Notes: generated by a model not told the origin, from the letters alone. 64,000 bases of DNA from Prolixibacteraceae bacterium (GCA_019720755.1 CP081303.1:3641501-3705500), one strand, 5' to 3'. Shown: positions 54,595 to 64,000, counted from the first letter of the stretch. Numbers and translations: made by a program.

Positions 54595-56058
54595 TTACCC
54601 CCTACGCTTCTCCTCCCACCATCTCCTAATAGTTTTGTAGTTGGCAATTCCCATCAACAGGAGAAAGATAGAAGAACGAACAACAATATCTCCGAGCCAA
54701 TGGGTTAGCAATGGATACGGGATACATAAGACTAAAGCAGTGGCACAAGTAGAACTAAAGATAACACGGATTAGTTTCCATTGAATAGGCTGAACTTGCC
54801 AACGTCGATAGATGTAAACGCCTCGAAGCAACAGCACAATTAGATTAGATATTAGGGTTGCCATGGCGGCTCCCTCAATACCCAATATTGGGATAAGTTG
54901 GGCATTGGTCACAATAACTAGCACCATTAAGAGCAGTTGAAAAAAAGCCTGCACTCTATATTTATGAGAGTTGGCTAAAAGAACAGCCCCCTGACCTGAG
55001 ATCATCTCTAAGAGATTGGAGAAGCCAATAATAACAATAACCAATACTCCCGAAGAATATTCCTCAGGTAATATCTGTTCGATATTCTTTAAATTAATAA
55101 GAATACCTCCATAAAGAATAGCACCCATAATATACTGATAGAGTGCGCTATTTTGGTAGGTCTTCTCTATGAGCTTTATATCATTGTTACGCCACGCTTC
55201 GGAGATCACTGAAGCGCCAATCTTTTTCAAGGCTCTAGCAGGAAGAAGAACCATCGTTCCAAAATAGAATGCAATGGAATAGATACCATTTTGAGAGAGC
55301 CCTAGATAGGAGGTCACCATATATTTATCGATATTCACTATCGCAATTCCACTAAATCCAGATATAATGCCAAAAAGAGCAACCCATCGCATCTCCTTGG
55401 TAAGTTTTGGAGTAAGAAACTGAAGGTTTGGACGAAAAGAGATCCCTTCTCGTTTGATTAACTGATAGAGTATAGCAATCAATGGTACTCCTAGAATGGC
55501 TACATATATGAATAGGAATTGGTCGAAAGTTAGTATGCCACAGAAATAGATAAAAAGCAGTATTAGGTTCAAAACTCGAACAACCACCTCTTTCAGAAAA
55601 GTGCCTATCACAGCATTGAAGAGTAGTCGATAGAGTACATCAAAAGCATTAAAAAAGAGTAGAAAAAAGACTAGTGGGACTACATAATGAATGTAGCCTA
55701 CAAGCAGAGGTGAGTTGGCTTCATTATGAGAAATGAGCCTCTGTTCGACACCTACCTTCATTAGAAAGAGCCATAAAAAGAACCCAATGACCCCTACCAT
55801 CAACATTAGGAAAGGGTATCCATGATGTTTGTACTCTTTAGATCGAAAATATGGAAACAGTCGGGTGGTTACCGCATCCATCCCTAAGGATGCAAACTGC
55901 GCACAGATAGTGGCTATCGCAACCAATACGTTAACCAAACCCACTTGAGAAGTAGAGAGAAGGCGTGGCATCAATATGGTCACATTTAGGAAGGCAACAA
56001 ATGCACCAAAGAAAGACCAAAAAGAGCCTTTGATAGTTTGTTTTTCAATTATCCCCAT
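54595..56058 (-). CDS. Wzx-type oligosaccharide flippase
   Basis: 487 residues with about twelve to fourteen membrane segments of the MATE/Wzx superfamily. It starts IEKQTIKGSFWSFFGAFVAF, the usual opening, and has charged loops typical of lipid-linked glycan flippases. It ends in a basic tail (RRWWEEKRRG). It is convergent with the phosphotransferase gene, only 11 nt apart with no terminator visible. It probably translocates the undecaprenyl-linked unit made by these enzymes. Specificity cannot be assigned. Confidence 0.88.
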   Translation of the reverse strand: MGIIEKQTIKGSFWSFFGAFVAFLNVTILMPRLLSTSQVGLVNVLVAIATICAQFASLGMDAVTTRLFPYFRSKEYKHHGYPFLMLMVGVIGFFLWLFLMKVGVEQRLISHNEANSPLLVGYIHYVVPLVFFLLFFNAFDVLYRLLFNAVIGTFLKEVVVRVLNLILLFIYFCGILTFDQFLFIYVAILGVPLIAILYQLIKREGISFRPNLQFLTPKLTKEMRWVALFGIISGFSGIAIVNIDKYMVTSYLGLSQNGIYSIAFYFGTMVLLPARALKKIGASVISEAWRNNDIKLIEKTYQNSALYQYIMGAILYGGILINLKNIEQILPEEYSSGVLVIVIIGFSNLLEMISGQGAVLLANSHKYRVQAFFQLLLMVLVIVTNAQLIPILGIEGAAMATLISNLIVLLLRGVYIYRRWQVQPIQWKLIRVIFSSTCATALVLCIPYPLLTHWLGDIVVRSSIFLLLMGIANYKTIRRWWEEKRRG

Positions 56059-56244
56059 ATATCTCAGTTACACCACCCTATAGATCTTGTCATTTTTCAT
56101 CAATAGTTGAAAAATAGAAATACTACAAAGTAGATCCATAATAAATCAAGGTTTTTGTTTGTAATTTGGGTTCAAAAGTAGAATCCTTTTCATAAAAATA
56201 CGAAACTATAGACAACGAAACACGGTGATCCACTATAAAAACAT

Positions 56245-56252
56245 TATTTTTG
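56245..56252 (+). promoter_or_regulatory. -7 box TATTTTTG upstream of the YfhO gene
   Basis: Exact TAnnTTTG match ending 31 nt before the ATG at 56283. It supports that ATG over an upstream TTG at 56250. Confidence 0.45.
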
Positions 56253-56282
56253 TTGGTAATACCATTATATGAAACAAATAGT

Positions 56283-58766
56283 ATGAAAGATATCCATTGG
56301 AAAAAAGTTGGTACCATTGTCGGTATTCTTGCCATTTTTCTTGTTGTAACTTACACCTACTTCTCCCCTCTTTTAGAAGGGAGGGCATTGCAACAACATG
56401 ATCATGACACCTATATGGGCATGTCCTCAGAGATTCGATCTTATCGAGAGACACACCACAAAGAGGCATTATGGAACAATCGCATGTTCGGAGGAATGCC
56501 ATCTTATTTGAGTGGTACACGCTATCCTGGAAATAAACTCTCTGTGATTGACAACTTATTGCGAGTAGGTCCTGTTCCTGGCAGTAGTGTTTTCCTAACT
56601 TTTGTTGGATTCTTCTTTCTTATGTTGGTTTGTGGTGTTTCTCCTTGGGTCAGCTTGATCGCTAGTTTGGCTTTCGGATTTTCCTCCTTCTATTTTATTA
56701 TACTAGGAGCAGGACATAATACCAAAGCGATTGCGATATCTTATATGGCACCAGTCCTTGCAGGAATCTTACTCACCTTTCGAGGGAAAAAATGGCTGGG
56801 AAGTGCAATCCTAGGGGTGGCTCTCGGATTAGAACTGAAAGCAGGTCATCCTCAAATGACCTATTACCTTTTCTTAATGGTGGTGATCTACGGTTTGGTA
56901 GAACTCTATTACCATCTCAAAGAGAAGAAAGGGGTGGAATATTTTAAGAATATTGGAGCTCTCTCTATTTTTGCAATACTAGCAGTACTTGCAAATAGTT
57001 CGAACTTAGCCTCAACATATGATTACAGTCCTTATTCTATAAGGGGGAAATCAACTCTCGTTTCAGATGATAAGGTTCAAAAAGAGGGTCTAGAACACAA
57101 TTATATCTTCGACTACAGCTATGATGTAGGAGAAGCTTTTACTGCATTTATTCCTCGTTTAAAAGGAGGAGGAATGAGTGAACCTTTGGATAAAAAGAGT
57201 AATCTTTTTCAAGCAATAAAGCAACAACAAGGAGCAGGAACCGCAAGACAAATATGTCGCAATGTGCCTCTCTACTGGGGAAGCCAGCCAATTGTAAGCG
57301 GTCCTTTTTACTTTGGAGCAGTACTCTGCTTCTTGGCACTCTTTGGAATGTTCTTTGTTCGTGGTAGATTGAAATGGTGGTTGACGATCACTATCTTTGT
57401 GGCTTTTCTACTCTCTTTGGGAAAACACTTCTCCCTTCTGAGTGATTTGATGGTAAACTACTTCCCAATGTATAATAAGTTCCGTGATGTAAAAAACATC
57501 GTCATCATACAAAATCTGTCGATGGCTATTCTTGGGGCATTTGCTGTATGGAAAGTAGCAAAAAGAGATTACAAGGATCAAGAAATATCGAAAGCCTTAA
57601 AGTATAGTGTTGCCTCTTTGGGAGGTATTTGTATTCTACTTATCCTTATTCCTTCAATTACAGGGAATTTCGTGGGCAGTGTTGATGGACAATTAAAAAA
57701 CGCAGGATGGCCTTCCAATTGGATTGCGGCACTACAGCAGGACCGTGCTTCCATTGTTCGAGCAGATGCTTTCCGTAGCCTTCTTTTTGTACTGGCTGCA
57801 GCGACAACAATATGGGCAGTATGGAAGAAAAAGATTAACCATAAGATCGCATTGGTCATTTGGGCTGCAGTAGTTCTAATAGATATGTGGCCACAGGATA
57901 AAAAGTATCTGAACAATAGTCAATTTGTTAGCAGAAGAAAAGTAGAAAATCCTTATGCTCCTTCTAAAGCAGATCAATATATTCTAAAAGACAAATCTCT
58001 AGACTATCGTGTTCTAAACATCGCGGTAAGTACTTTCAATGATGCAAGCACCTCCTTCTATCACAACTCCATTGGGGGATACCATGGGGCAAAGATGCGA
58101 AGATATCAGGATCTAATCGAACACCAAATTACTCCTGAGATACAACGTATCCAAAAAGGGTTTGCATCGATCAAGAGCGAAGCGGATATTCATTCTCTTT
58201 TCAAGAATATGGGAGTGTTGAATATGCTCAACATGAAATACCTTATCTATAACCCCAAAGCCATGCCTTTGACCAACACGGCGGCGTATGGTAATGGATG
58301 GATTGTAGATCAAGTGGATTGGATAGAGGACGACAACCAAGAGATGAAAATGTTGGGTGTAGCAGACCTATCCCATGTGGCTGTGGCAAACAACGATATT
58401 CGTTCCACTATTGGGGATATATCCTCTAAGCCTAGAGAGCAAGCGGAGATGGTAACCTTAACTCAGTATGATCCAAATGAGATGAAGTATGAGGTGACAT
58501 GTAATCACAATCGATTGGTACTATTCTCTGAAATATACTATCCCAAAGGTTGGAAAGCATATGTGGAAAATAAAGAGGTAGATATCTATCGTGTTAACTA
58601 TCTACTACGTGGTCTAAAACTAGAAGCAGGAACACATCATGTGACTTTTAGATTTGAACCAAAATCCTACCGTATTGGAGAGAATATTTCTGGAGTAATA
58701 TCTATTTTATTACTGCTTCTACTCATAGTTATTGGATGGAAAGAATATAAAAAAGAGCGTAAATAA
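56283..58766 (+). CDS. YfhO-family membrane protein
   Basis: 827 residues from the ATG at 56283 (MKDIHWKKVG). It is a large membrane protein with about twelve or more segments, a periplasmic region (about 580-780) and a last membrane segment near the C-terminus. ETHHKEALWNNRMFGGMPSY and VSPWVSLIASLAFGFSSFY are characteristic of YfhO. The family is linked to transfer of sugars onto surface polymers in Bacillus and is common in Bacteroidota without a proven substrate. It is followed 10 nt later by ftsX. Confidence 0.88.
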   Translation: MKDIHWKKVGTIVGILAIFLVVTYTYFSPLLEGRALQQHDHDTYMGMSSEIRSYRETHHKEALWNNRMFGGMPSYLSGTRYPGNKLSVIDNLLRVGPVPGSSVFLTFVGFFFLMLVCGVSPWVSLIASLAFGFSSFYFIILGAGHNTKAIAISYMAPVLAGILLTFRGKKWLGSAILGVALGLELKAGHPQMTYYLFLMVVIYGLVELYYHLKEKKGVEYFKNIGALSIFAILAVLANSSNLASTYDYSPYSIRGKSTLVSDDKVQKEGLEHNYIFDYSYDVGEAFTAFIPRLKGGGMSEPLDKKSNLFQAIKQQQGAGTARQICRNVPLYWGSQPIVSGPFYFGAVLCFLALFGMFFVRGRLKWWLTITIFVAFLLSLGKHFSLLSDLMVNYFPMYNKFRDVKNIVIIQNLSMAILGAFAVWKVAKRDYKDQEISKALKYSVASLGGICILLILIPSITGNFVGSVDGQLKNAGWPSNWIAALQQDRASIVRADAFRSLLFVLAAATTIWAVWKKKINHKIALVIWAAVVLIDMWPQDKKYLNNSQFVSRRKVENPYAPSKADQYILKDKSLDYRVLNIAVSTFNDASTSFYHNSIGGYHGAKMRRYQDLIEHQITPEIQRIQKGFASIKSEADIHSLFKNMGVLNMLNMKYLIYNPKAMPLTNTAAYGNGWIVDQVDWIEDDNQEMKMLGVADLSHVAVANNDIRSTIGDISSKPREQAEMVTLTQYDPNEMKYEVTCNHNRLVLFSEIYYPKGWKAYVENKEVDIYRVNYLLRGLKLEAGTHHVTFRFEPKSYRIGENISGVISILLLLLLIVIGWKEYKKERK

Positions 58767-58776
58767 AATGCTATAG

Positions 58777-59646
58777 ATGGGGAAGGGTCGTCAAAATAAC
58801 AAACGTTTCAGAAGCTATATATCCGTGATATTTAGCCATCAATTGATTCTATTCTTGATAGGATTCATTATGGTTGTCTATTTCAACGCACGTGAAGCTT
58901 CAAAAGAGGTTTACGAAGGGATTGGAATGTCACTTCTAATTTCAGATGATATTTCAGACGAAGTGTTGAAGGAGGCTGTTCTTGAATGGAAAGAGACCAA
59001 ACAGATACGACAAGCCAATATTATATCTAGAGAAAAAGCAGCAGAGAGTATAAAGAAAATATTTGGAGAAGATGCTTTTGATGTGATTGGATATAATCCT
59101 ATGCAAAGAATGGTAGACATCTCTCTCGAAGCTTCTTTTGCCAAAGAAGGAGATATCAATATGTTAAGATCCTTTCTCGAGGGTTTTAGTTTTGTTCAGC
59201 AGATATTCTACAAGGAAGAACTTTTGGAAACTATTCGTAGAAATCTTAAGAGTCTTTATATCATATCCCTTATCGTCGCCACGATATTTATCATCGTATT
59301 CATCTCTTTAATGCGTGTGGTAACCAAGAATTCAATGCAAGCACAAAAAGGGGTGATAAAAAACATGAGGCTAGTAGGGGCATCCAATCGTTTTATTAGA
59401 AAACCTTTTCTAGAAGAAGCATGCTGGGTAGGTTTTATTGGAGCCACATTAGCACTTATCACATTGGTTGCATTTGTCGCAATAATGAAGAATTTTCTAT
59501 ACCCATCTCTCATATCGGGAGATCTTGAGGATAGAGTGTTTTTGTCATTCATAATATACTGCCTTGGTATTGGATTGACATGGATCACTACACGACTTCA
59601 GCTTTATAGCTATATGAAAGAGAACGAAAATCAAGAAATATTTTAA
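58777..59646 (+). CDS. ftsX: Cell-division ABC permease FtsX
   Basis: 289 residues. The plan is a cytoplasmic N-terminus, a first membrane segment (about 20-40), an extracellular loop with SREKAAESIKKIFGEDAF, and a C-terminal FtsX domain with three segments. IKNMRLVGASNRFIRKPF is the coupling motif. With FtsE (not in this window) it activates peptidoglycan hydrolysis during division. It heads the conserved Bacteroidota run ftsX-DUF3098-uppP-truB-queA, which supports the naming over a generic permease. Confidence 0.9.
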   Translation: MGKGRQNNKRFRSYISVIFSHQLILFLIGFIMVVYFNAREASKEVYEGIGMSLLISDDISDEVLKEAVLEWKETKQIRQANIISREKAAESIKKIFGEDAFDVIGYNPMQRMVDISLEASFAKEGDINMLRSFLEGFSFVQQIFYKEELLETIRRNLKSLYIISLIVATIFIIVFISLMRVVTKNSMQAQKGVIKNMRLVGASNRFIRKPFLEEACWVGFIGATLALITLVAFVAIMKNFLYPSLISGDLEDRVFLSFIIYCLGIGLTWITTRLQLYSYMKENENQEIF

Positions 59647-59657
59647 ATAAGCATAGA

Positions 59658-59897
59658 ATGAATGATCAGAAAAATAAAAAATTTGCACTAGAACCAGTAA
59701 ATTACAAACTGTTGTTGGTAGGAATATGTATCATCATCTTCGGTTTTATTCTTATGAGTGGTGGTGGGTCAGAAGATCCAAATGTATTTGATGAGTCTAT
59801 CTTTAGTTTTCGTCGAATCACTTTGGCTCCTGTGGTAGTTCTTTTTGGATTTCTATTCGAAATCTATGCCATCATGTACAAACCGAAAAATAAATAA
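59658..59897 (+). CDS. DUF3098 small membrane protein
   Basis: 79 residues with two membrane segments (about 17-35, LLLVGICIIIFGFILMSGG, and 52-72) separated by a DPNVFDESIFSFRRITLAP loop typical of DUF3098. Function unknown. Its fixed place between ftsX and uppP in Bacteroidota suggests an envelope or division role. Gaps to its neighbours are 11 nt on both sides. Confidence 0.9.
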   Translation: MNDQKNKKFALEPVNYKLLLVGICIIIFGFILMSGGGSEDPNVFDESIFSFRRITLAPVVVLFGFLFEIYAIMYKPKNK

Positions 59898-59908
59898 CAA
59901 AAGATATA

Positions 59909-60694
59909 ATGGATCACATTCAAGCATTAATCCTAGGCTTATTACAAGGACTTACTGAGTTCTTACCAGTAAGCTCTAGCGGACACTTAGCATTGGGAGG
60001 ACATTTTCTTGGACTCAAGGAAGAGAATAACCTTCTATTCACCATTGTTGTTCACGGTGCAACAGTACTAAGTACGATTGTTGTTTTTAGAAAAGATATT
60101 TGGGAACTCATCTTAGCTCTATTCTCAGGAAAATGGGATGAAAAGACTCAATATATCGTCAAACTTATAATTTCCATGATTCCTATCGGAATCGCTGGAG
60201 TCTTCTTCAAAGATCCAATCGAATCTCTTTTTGATGGGAATATTGTATTTGTAGGGTCTATGTTGCTAATCACAGCACTTCTTTTATCTTTCACCTATTT
60301 CTTTAAACGTAAAAATACCAAGGAAGTATCTTTTAAAGATGCAATGATTATTGGTATAGCCCAAGCATTGGCTGTAGTACCAGGAATATCAAGATCGGGC
60401 TCAACCATTGCTACTGGAATTCTTCTTGGAGATAAAAAAGAATCTATCGCTAAATTCTCTTTTTTGATGGTATTGGCCCCTATTATCGGAGCAAATCTTT
60501 TAGACGTTTTGGGTGGTGACTTGACAGCAAGTTCAACGATTTCAACGTCTGTTCTTTGTACAGGATTCGTTGCAGCTTTTCTTTCAGGACTCTTAGCTTG
60601 TAAGTGGATGATCAATATTGTGAAGAGAGGAAAGCTGATATATTTCGCAATATATTGTGCAATTATCGGATTAATTTCTATCTTTGTGGGCTGA
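59909..60694 (+). CDS. uppP: Undecaprenyl-diphosphatase UppP (BacA)
   Basis: Inner-membrane enzyme of 261 residues that removes a phosphate from undecaprenyl diphosphate to recycle the lipid carrier for peptidoglycan and surface glycans; it also confers bacitracin resistance. The catalytic motifs are clear: LLQGLTEFLPVSSSGH (11-26, with Glu17) and PGISRSGST (158-166). About seven to eight membrane segments are visible. It sits in the conserved run with DUF3098 and truB and serves the nearby glycan genes. Confidence 0.97.
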   Translation: MDHIQALILGLLQGLTEFLPVSSSGHLALGGHFLGLKEENNLLFTIVVHGATVLSTIVVFRKDIWELILALFSGKWDEKTQYIVKLIISMIPIGIAGVFFKDPIESLFDGNIVFVGSMLLITALLLSFTYFFKRKNTKEVSFKDAMIIGIAQALAVVPGISRSGSTIATGILLGDKKESIAKFSFLMVLAPIIGANLLDVLGGDLTASSTISTSVLCTGFVAAFLSGLLACKWMINIVKRGKLIYFAIYCAIIGLISIFVG

Positions 60695-60752
60695 TTTTCA
60701 AACGTTTATTTTTTATAAACAATCATTTCAGAAACAGATATATAAAGTACGA

Positions 60753-61469
60753 GTGGGAGAATTGGATTCATTTGATTTTAAGGGCGGTGAGGTGCTTACT
60801 TTTGACAAACCATTAGAGTGGACCTCTTTTAATGTGGTTGGAAAGATAAGATATAAAGTGTGTCGACTGCTAGGCGTAAAAAAACTAAAAGTAGGACATG
60901 CTGGAACTCTAGACCCAATGGCAACAGGACTTATGGTTCTTTGCACAGGTAAGGCAACAAAAAAAATAGAGCAAATTCAAGGTACAGAGAAAGAGTATAT
61001 TGCGGATCTAAAGTTAGGTGCCACAACACCATCTTTTGATGTAGAGACTGAAGAAGATGCTCACTTTCCTACTGACCATGTAGATTTGGAGAAAATAAAG
61101 TCTGTCATTCCTCAATTTTTAGGAGAAATAGACCAGACTCCTCCTATATTCTCTGCCGTAAAGGTAAATGGTCGACGCGCCTATGATATGGCTCGTAAAG
61201 GGGAAGAGGTAGAACTAAGGTCTAAAAAAATATTTATCAAAGAGATAGAAGTTTTAGATTTTAAAGAACAACATCTTGTTTTACGTGTTGTCTGTGGTAA
61301 AGGGACCTATATCAGATCACTTGCTCGTGACTTTGGTAAAGCACTAGAAAGTGGGGCTTATCTCACAGCACTTCGAAGAACACGTGTTGGAGATTTTGAT
61401 GTAAAAGATGCTTATACGATTGAAGCTTTCTGCGAAATGATAGATCGTGCCATGGAAAGCAACAAATAG
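60753..61469 (+). CDS. truB: tRNA pseudouridine-55 synthase TruB
   Basis: Converts U55 of the tRNA T-loop to pseudouridine. Starts are ambiguous because no ATG lies in the right place. GTG at 60753 gives 238 residues, TTG at 60762 gives 235, and a TTG at 60684 would overlap uppP. The family opening FKGGEVLTFDKPLEWTSF begins right after either short start. The catalytic aspartate is in VGHAGTLDPMATGLM (Asp54 counting from 60753), with KEYIADLKLGATTPSFDVE and RVVCGKGTYIRSLARDFG following. It lies between uppP and queA. Confidence 0.94.
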   Translation: MGELDSFDFKGGEVLTFDKPLEWTSFNVVGKIRYKVCRLLGVKKLKVGHAGTLDPMATGLMVLCTGKATKKIEQIQGTEKEYIADLKLGATTPSFDVETEEDAHFPTDHVDLEKIKSVIPQFLGEIDQTPPIFSAVKVNGRRAYDMARKGEEVELRSKKIFIKEIEVLDFKEQHLVLRVVCGKGTYIRSLARDFGKALESGAYLTALRRTRVGDFDVKDAYTIEAFCEMIDRAMESNK

Positions 61470-61521
61470 TATTAGTAAAGATTAGAAATTCGTTACGCAT
61501 AAAATAAAAATAGAGTCTTCT

Positions 61522-62571
61522 ATGAAGCTGTCAAAATTTAAATACAAATTACCTACAGAACTTATTGCAACCCATCCTGCATATAACAGAGACGAATCTC
61601 GTCTTCTTGTTTTGGATAGAGAGAGCGGTAAGATAGAGCATAAAGTGTTCAAGGATGTCCTTGACTATTTTGATAACAAAGATGTGATGGTTTTCAATAA
61701 CACGAAAGTGTTTCCTGCACGTCTTTATGGTAACAAAGAAAAAACAGGTGCTCAAATTGAAGTTTTCTTACTTAGAGAATTAAATAGAGAACAGAGACTT
61801 TGGGATGTATTGGTAGATCCTGCACGTAAAATTCGTATTGGAAATAAGTTGTATTTCGGTGACGATGACTCTATGGTTGCTGAAGTGATTGACAATACAA
61901 CTTCACGTGGTAGAACACTTCGTTTTTTGTATGATGGCCCATACGATGAATTTAAGCAAGCTCTATACAATCTAGGAGAAACTCCTCTACCTAAATTAAT
62001 TGGCAGAGAAGTAGAAGCAGAAGATGCTGATAGATATCAGACAATCTATGCAAAACACGAAGGTGCTGTAGCTGCTCCTACTGCGGGCCTACACTTCAGT
62101 AGAGAATTGATGAAACGTCTTGAGATTAAAGGCATTGATTTTGCTGAAGTAACACTTCATGTAGGCCTTGGAAACTTCCGTACTGTAGATGTAGAAGATC
62201 TTACAAAACATAAGATGGACTCTGAACAGATTTGGATTGAAGACAAAGCTGTAGAAGTGGTTAATAATGCGAAGAAAAACAAGCAAAGAATCTGTGCAGT
62301 AGGAACTACGGTTATGAGAACACTAGAGTCTTCTGTTTCTACAACAGGACTATTGAAACCATACGAAGGTTGGACGAATAAATTTATCTTCCCTCCATAT
62401 GACTTTCAAGTTGCAAATAGTATGGTCTCAAATCTTCACACGCCATTAAGTACTCTTATGATGATGGTGAGCGCTTTTGGAGGATATGATGCAGTTATGG
62501 AAGCCTATGATATTGCCATAAAAGAAGAGTATCGTTTTGGTACATATGGAGATGCAATGTTGATTATCTAA
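61522..62571 (+). CDS. queA: tRNA ribosyltransferase-isomerase QueA
   Basis: Transfers the ribosyl part of S-adenosylmethionine to preQ1-modified tRNA in queuosine synthesis. The 349-residue length is normal. Motifs include [59 protein letters not shown] and [20 protein letters not shown]. It ends the ftsX-DUF3098-uppP-truB-queA run and is followed by a terminator. Confidence 0.96.
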   Translation: MKLSKFKYKLPTELIATHPAYNRDESRLLVLDRESGKIEHKVFKDVLDYFDNKDVMVFNNTKVFPARLYGNKEKTGAQIEVFLLRELNREQRLWDVLVDPARKIRIGNKLYFGDDDSMVAEVIDNTTSRGRTLRFLYDGPYDEFKQALYNLGETPLPKLIGREVEAEDADRYQTIYAKHEGAVAAPTAGLHFSRELMKRLEIKGIDFAEVTLHVGLGNFRTVDVEDLTKHKMDSEQIWIEDKAVEVVNNAKKNKQRICAVGTTVMRTLESSVSTTGLLKPYEGWTNKFIFPPYDFQVANSMVSNLHTPLSTLMMMVSAFGGYDAVMEAYDIAIKEEYRFGTYGDAMLII

Positions 62572-62601
62572 TCGATTGATTGTTTTAAACACTATATAAC
62601 T

Positions 62602-62640
62602 AAAAGGTACTTCATTTTTATAATGAAAGTACCTTTTTTT
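62602..62640 (+). terminator. Terminator after queA
   Basis: A stem of about 15 bp with one bulged A (AAAAGGTACTTCATT with AATGAAAGTACCTTTT), a short loop and a T run. Confidence 0.88.
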
Positions 62641-62666
62641 GTAAATCAAAAACTAAAGAGATCAAT

Positions 62667-63152
62667 ATGCAAATGAAAACTTATAGAAACATACTCGGAA
62701 TCGCTTTTATTTGTTTTGCTGCCTTATTATGTAGCTGTGAACAAGAATATTACCATAATTTCAATTTAAAAAACACAAGTACCGTCAAAGTACTGTTCCG
62801 TGGTTACATTGGAGAAAATGATAGTACAGACTTCCTTGTTGATAAAGGACAATCTATAAGACTAAATGGATATACTGATCAATCTGATAATATCAGAATG
62901 TCCTCTATCACTACCCTTTATGATTCGATAAAAGTATTTACGGAGACAGGAGCCATGTTTCTTATACGATGGGACAAAACGGAACTAAACAATGCAGATC
63001 TTGGATACTCCAACTTCTATTATGATGGAGATTGGGTGATGATTCTCAATAATAGTTCTACAGAATTTACTATTTCAAATGAAGTGATTAATGGTTATAG
63101 AACCACCAATGGTCTTCCCGTTCTTGAAGATATATTACCTGATGGAAACTAA
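62667..63152 (+). CDS. Small lipoprotein of unknown function (161 aa)
   Basis: A hydrophobic leader with a clear lipobox (AALLCSCEQEYY) predicts an acylated protein. The rest is beta-rich, with FNLKNTSTVKVLFRGYIGEN suggesting a small sandwich domain. I cannot place it in a family. It stands alone between two terminators, after queA and before the convergent glyS. Met1 at 62667 or Met3 at 62673 could start it; both keep the leader. Confidence 0.8.
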   Translation: MQMKTYRNILGIAFICFAALLCSCEQEYYHNFNLKNTSTVKVLFRGYIGENDSTDFLVDKGQSIRLNGYTDQSDNIRMSSITTLYDSIKVFTETGAMFLIRWDKTELNNADLGYSNFYYDGDWVMILNNSSTEFTISNEVINGYRTTNGLPVLEDILPDGN

Positions 63153-63168
63153 TCAGGATAAAAGACAT

Positions 63169-63204
63169 AAAAAAAGAGATCCAATAAATGGATCTCTTTT
63201 TTTA
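63169..63204. terminator. Bidirectional terminator between the lipoprotein gene and glyS
   Basis: A 12-bp stem (AAAAGAGATCCA with TGGATCTCTTTT) and 5-nt loop, with A/T runs on both sides. Confidence 0.88.
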
Positions 63205-63224
63205 TAGGATTGCATTATAAGAAC

Positions 63225-64000
63225 TTACTTCAATTTTGAGTATAGTCCAGTAAAGCTAATATTATCAGAAATCATCTGTTTCAATTTATCAATAGCAATA
63301 CGCTCTTGTTCCATTGTATCTCTATAACGGATTGTTACAGTGTTATCTTCTAGAGACTGGTGATCCACTGTGACACAGAAAGGAGTACCAATTGCATCTT
63401 GACGACGATATCTCTTTCCAATAGAATCTTTTTCATCATACTGACAATTGAAGTCAAACTTCATACTATCAATGATCTCTCTTGCTTTTTCTGGTAAACC
63501 ATCTTTTTTAACCAATGGCATTACAGCAAGTTTAATTGGAGCTAAAGGAGCAGGAAGTCTTAGTACAACACGCTTATCAACCTTTCCATTTGCACTAGTA
63601 ACCTCTTCTTCACAATATGAAGCAGCCATTACTTGAAGAAACATACGATCCACCCCAATAGAAGTCTCAACCACATAAGGGACATAAGACTCACCTAGTT
63701 CAGGATCAAAGTATTGAATTTTCTTTCCAGAATACTCTTGATGTTGTTTTAAATCGAAATCAGTTCTAGAGTGAATACCTTCAACCTCTTTAAAACCGAA
63801 TGGGAAACGATACTCCACATCCACTGCAGCATTTGCATAATGAGCCAATTTTTCATGCTCATGGAAACGATAATTATCTTCTCCAAAACCTAAAGCTTTG
63901 TGCCAACTCATACGAGTCTCTTTCCATTTGCCGAACCAATCCAATTCTGTTCCTGGTTTTACGAAGAACTGCATCTCCATCTGTTCGAATTCACGCATAC
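63225..64000 (-). CDS. glyS: Glycyl-tRNA synthetase, C-terminal part (5' end beyond the window)
   Basis: C-terminal about 258 residues of the single-chain (alpha2, eukaryote/archaeal-like) class II glycyl-tRNA synthetase used by Bacteroidota. The visible parts are REFEQMEMQFFVKP, a motif 3 region ETSIGVDRMFLQVM, and the anticodon-binding domain starting LPAPLAPIKLAVMPLVKK. RYRRQDAIGTPFCVTVDHQS and a normal end ISDNISFTGLYSKLK follow. The frame is open to the window edge, so the ATG visible at 63998 is internal. The name follows Bacteroidota usage; glyQS is an alternative. Confidence 0.95.
   Translation of the reverse strand, partial: MREFEQMEMQFFVKPGTELDWFGKWKETRMSWHKALGFGEDNYRFHEHEKLAHYANAAVDVEYRFPFGFKEVEGIHSRTDFDLKQHQEYSGKKIQYFDPELGESYVPYVVETSIGVDRMFLQVMAASYCEEEVTSANGKVDKRVVLRLPAPLAPIKLAVMPLVKKDGLPEKAREIIDSMKFDFNCQYDEKDSIGKRYRRQDAIGTPFCVTVDHQSLEDNTVTIRYRDTMEQERIAIDKLKQMISDNISFTGLYSKLK

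Noticed and set aside
60684-60752. Upstream TTG start of truB overlapping uppP
   Set aside because: The added residues are not TruB-like and are translated from the uppP end and the intergenic sequence.

Overview
The window is AT-rich chromosomal DNA from a member of the Bacteroidota. The evidence is type IX secretion genes (porX, porW/sprE, a PorP/SprF protein and a gliding-motility-type C-terminal domain protein), four GLPGLI proteins, DUF6427 and DUF3098 genes, a GH92 mannosidase, TonB receptors with carboxypeptidase-like N-terminal domains, and repeated matches to the Bacteroidota -7 promoter box TAnnTTTG. The mix suggests a free-living Bacteroidales/Marinilabiliales-like organism, but that rank is inference.

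Layout. 1-3.8 kb: 3' part of purD, a DUF6427 membrane protein and a NodU-type carbamoyltransferase. 4.2-9.9 kb: a five-gene tripartite efflux operon (ABC ATPase, two MacB-like permeases, adaptor, TolC). 9.95-10.44 kb: repeat-rich gap. 10.4-16.6 kb (minus): six genes for exported proteins ending in a T9SS-type CTD protein and a PorP/SprF protein. 16.6-17.4 kb: AT-rich non-coding stretch with two exact DnaA-box matches. 17.4-22.6 kb (minus): porX and porW. 22.8-25.4 kb: cysS converging on a PfkB/adenosine-type kinase. 25.55-25.96 kb: four identical tRNA-Asn genes. 26.0-26.9 kb: hairpins, an ISL3-like transposase remnant and a REP-like element. 26.9-36.7 kb: a small barrel protein, an RND efflux operon whose TolC protein carries an N-terminal substrate-binding-like domain, and a LytS/LytTR two-component pair. 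37.3-39.6 kb: GH92 enzyme. 39.7-41.0 kb: degenerate repeats and a candidate structured RNA. 41.1-43.7 kb: a His-rich small protein and a TonB receptor with a His/Glu-rich loop (probable metal uptake).

43.8-51.8 kb (minus) is the most unusual region. A TonB-receptor-like protein is preceded by four GLPGLI paralogues. Three of these sit in tandem modules of about 1.42-1.44 kb, each made of a 75-residue exported two-cysteine protein, an intergenic stem-loop and a GLPGLI gene. The truncated 3' end of a fifth GLPGLI copy lies at the array edge.

52.0-58.8 kb: surface glycan genes (GT4, CDP-glycerol-type transferase, flippase, YfhO). 58.8-62.6 kb: the usual Bacteroidota run ftsX-DUF3098-uppP-truB-queA. 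62.7-64 kb: a small lipoprotein and the 3' part of glyS.

Most of the window concerns the cell envelope: T9SS export and its regulation, two efflux systems, TonB uptake, surface polysaccharide, undecaprenyl phosphate recycling and FtsX. Two regions look less ordinary: the GLPGLI/small-protein array, and the six-gene exported-protein operon next to porX-porW. All family assignments were made by eye from motifs.
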